From Pythium myriotylum (lineage: Eukaryota; Oomycota; Peronosporomycetes; Pythiales; Pythiaceae): a stretch of DNA of 64,000 nucleotides. This document shows positions 63,180-64,000 of the stretch, piece after piece. A program made the translations under genes and the position numbers. Below the pieces are notes generated by a model. That model saw only the letters and a program-made list of their open reading frames with translations, made no database searches and was not told the origin of the DNA. Each line of letters opens with the position of its first letter. The stretch's first letter is position 1. The stretch spans positions 310,001 to 374,000 of the forward strand of contig JALJCQ010000023.1 of NCBI GenBank assembly GCA_023091665.1, in the 5' to 3' direction.

Positions 63180-64000
63180 ATTCATATTGATAGTCAACCG
63201 TCAAAGCCTTGGCTGCTTGTGGAATGTAAAACTGATTCCGTTTGTGTCAAAGATGGTGACTGTTGCACCGAGGCTCGGATATTCGGAGAAGTTAATGACT
63301 CAACGCCCCCGCCAAGGAAAACGACTTCGTGAGTGCGGGATGGTGAACTTGCAGAGGATGAAGACCAGCACACCTCGGTTTGGCGGCTGTCATTCGTGCA
63401 CTTTGGGACTTGAAGCGGAGTCATTCGGAAGTCAAGGTTCGAGTCTAGTACACTTTGCAGGCGATCGAGCAAACGGATCTCTACATCGGCACTGCAAACG
63501 AAGAAACTACAGCATTGATCTCATCGATCGAACGTGAGTGTTAAAAACGTACATGCGATGGAAAGAGCTTGCGCGCTGTCCGTCACTAATCTCGCTCGAG
63601 CTGCTCAGGATAGATTCGATGCGTTGCGCAAGTGGATACTATGAGGTGTCGGTTGCACTCCCGTAATGAAGATACTAGACCAAGTATCTGAAATCATAGA
63701 TCTTACCCGAAGAAGAGCAAGCTGGCGGATACATCCTTGGAGTCGTTGCAGCAGTTCTACCATTGTCTCTCTAGTTTCTTGGGAGGCTTGACCTGTACAC
63801 ACGGCGACTGCTTAAGGTTCGCGGGGATTAGCTACGAGTTGACCGTTGACTCACGCAACAACACGACCAAAGTGGTACCAAGTGATGCACCGGCACTTGT
63901 CGCCCCGGGGTTGGCTTTATTCAGCGCCAGGGTAAGTTGCTGGTGATCGTGTAGTTGCTCAAGCGCACAGTCCACAATCGCATCCATTTCAACCGCGATT
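63180..64000 (+). CDS. Partial multi-exon gene at the right edge, unknown
   Basis: Several fragments read well: VKDGDCCTEARIFGEVNDST near 63240-63300, LGLAAVIRALWDLKRSHSEV near 63375-63435, IEQTDLYIGTANEETTALIS near 63460-63520, and an exon at 63700-63931 (SLESLQQFYHCLSSFLGG, then CLRFAGISYELTVDS) that ends in a good donor, GTAAGT. Some joins are uncertain, and the start and end are not visible. The function is unknown. Confidence 0.4.

Noticed and set aside
1..64000. Search by eye for CRISPR arrays, rRNA, tRNA genes and viral insertions
   Set aside because: I recognised none; a covariance-model scan would be needed to exclude a tRNA.

Overview
The window is nuclear DNA from a flagellate eukaryote, best explained as an oomycete of the Pythium/Globisporangium/Phytophthora type. 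Genes lie close together and often alternate in direction. Introns are short (about 46-105 bases) with GT-AG ends. The proteins fit a stramenopile: a plant-style SBDS with a C-terminal zinc finger, an ENKD1-like ciliary protein, a CRT-like transporter, an NBR1-type autophagy receptor, and a prolyl hydroxylase fused to a GlcNAc-transferase. No sequence search was possible. Exon borders are my reading of splice signals, reading frame and family conservation.

Layout. 1-4.6 kb: the 5' end of a PB1-domain gene, head to head with an NBR1-like autophagy receptor carrying three ZZ fingers and an uninterrupted (His-Pro)40 tract. 4.8-8.5 kb: an alpha/beta hydrolase, a complete pogo-type DNA transposon with TIRs and TA target duplication, and a decayed second copy of the hydrolase. 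8.6-22.9 kb: many RNA and translation genes (zuotin/DNAJC2, Alba, eIF3c, short tRNase Z, SBDS), with a membrane-anchored cathepsin X-like protease, an SLC43-like transporter and small unknown genes. 22.9-34.4 kb: an ENKD1-like protein, a secreted/type I membrane protein, two unknown genes, an SRPK kinase and an EF-hand coiled-coil protein. 35-36.8 kb: endonuclease III (NTH1) and TFIIH subunit TFB5 head to head. 36.9-45.7 kb: the metabolic core, with imidazolonepropionase, a formimidoylglutamate deiminase fused to an M20 amidohydrolase, a FAD amine/amino-acid oxidoreductase, and the Skp1-type prolyl 4-hydroxylase/GlcNAc-transferase fusion between them. 45.7-64 kb: CDK11, uroporphyrinogen decarboxylase, a coiled-coil protein, a CRT-like transporter, a PI3-kinase with N-terminal cyclic-nucleotide-binding and GAF domains, base-exchange phosphatidylserine synthase, PurH/ATIC, MGST3, an EF-hand coiled-coil gene, and a gene cut by the window edge.

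How genes fit together. HutI and the HutF-M20 fusion make consecutive histidine-breakdown steps: imidazolonepropionate to formiminoglutamate, then formylglutamate, and, if the M20 half is a deformylase, glutamate. The hydroxylase/GlcNAc-transferase would carry out the first two steps of the oxygen-sensing Skp1 glycosylation pathway known from Dictyostelium. NTH1 and TFB5, both linked to DNA repair, share a promoter region. Zuotin, eIF3c, SBDS, Alba and tRNase Z all serve translation or ribosome biogenesis. Most promising for follow-up are three multi-domain proteins: HutF-M20, cNMP-GAF-PI3K and P4H-GlcNAcT.
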